From Desulfuromonadales bacterium (GTDB lineage: Bacteria > Desulfobacterota > Desulfuromonadia > Desulfuromonadales > BM103), in the NCBI GenBank assembly GCA_029859485.1, contig JAOUDB010000210.1:1-5324 (forward strand): a stretch of DNA of 5,324 nt, read 5' to 3'. Shown in pieces: positions 5,248 through 5,324 of the stretch. The notes under the pieces are model-generated. The model was not told the DNA's origin. It saw nothing but the letters and a program-made list of their open reading frames with translations, and ran no database searches. The translations under genes were made by a program, and so were the position numbers. Positions within the stretch are counted from its first letter, which is position 1; every line of letters begins with the position of its first letter.

Positions 5248-5324
5248 ATGAGGTTAAAGAATCTCCCCCTGCAATCTCCTCTCGCGGAATTCCTTACGAG
5301 GAACGTCCTTAATCACAGAACGTC
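5248..5324 (+). CDS. Possible start of a further gene, open to the window edge
   Basis: An ATG at 5248 opens a frame of 25 codons, beginning MRLKNLPLQSPLAEFLT, with no stop before the window ends. AAGGA lies at 5231-5235, 12 bases before the ATG, which is long for a ribosome site. It begins 26 bases after the pilus ATPase remnant on the same strand, so it may belong to the same former operon. The product is not recognisable from so few residues. Confidence 0.3.
   Translation, partial: MRLKNLPLQSPLAEFLTRNVLNHRT

Noticed and set aside
5245..5300. Two GAATTCC-containing segments near the right edge as a direct repeat
   Set aside because: Shared sequence is about 7 bases plus scattered matches, which is expected by chance.

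Overview
No RNA gene, CRISPR array, transposase or recognisable defence system was found, and the window does not show a clear new multi-gene system. It looks like ordinary chromosomal sequence of a Gram-negative bacterium. The proteins resemble those I associate with anaerobic Deltaproteobacteria (Desulfuromonadales/Geobacter-like). That placement is recall-based inference, supported only loosely by the mix of an OmpR-family two-component pair, a FabK/NMO-type flavoprotein and a type IV pilus ATPase relative.

Layout, left to right. Positions 1-49 hold the first 16 codons of a leftward P-loop kinase, probably of the shikimate kinase family. About 190 bases of its upstream region follow, containing several small dyads. 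A strong leftward terminator (239-269) closes a leftward, single-gene unit (308-1300) that encodes a zinc-free, PIG3-like quinone oxidoreductase. This gene has its own consensus-like promoter and strong ribosome binding site. A symmetric inverted repeat built from six ACGCAAAG units (1366-1510) separates it from the next unit. That unit is a leftward two-gene operon of a short membrane histidine kinase and an OmpR-type response regulator, with coupled ATGA start/stop (1513-3182). A 154-base divergent control region separates the kinase from a rightward flavin-dependent nitronate monooxygenase/enoyl-reductase-like enzyme (3337-4410), which carries an unusual cysteine cluster near its C-terminus.

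The right end looks decayed. Positions 4483-4734 carry a leftward coding-like fragment without a ribosome binding site. It abuts a rightward, 5'-truncated and twice-frameshifted remnant of a PilT-type pilus retraction ATPase (about 4754-5221). A possible new gene start (5248) runs off the window.

The adjacent kinase/regulator pair and the divergent flavoenzyme share one short control region, so a regulatory link is plausible but not shown. The most interesting non-genic signals are the symmetric ACGCAAAG element and the scar-like junction around 4735-4755.
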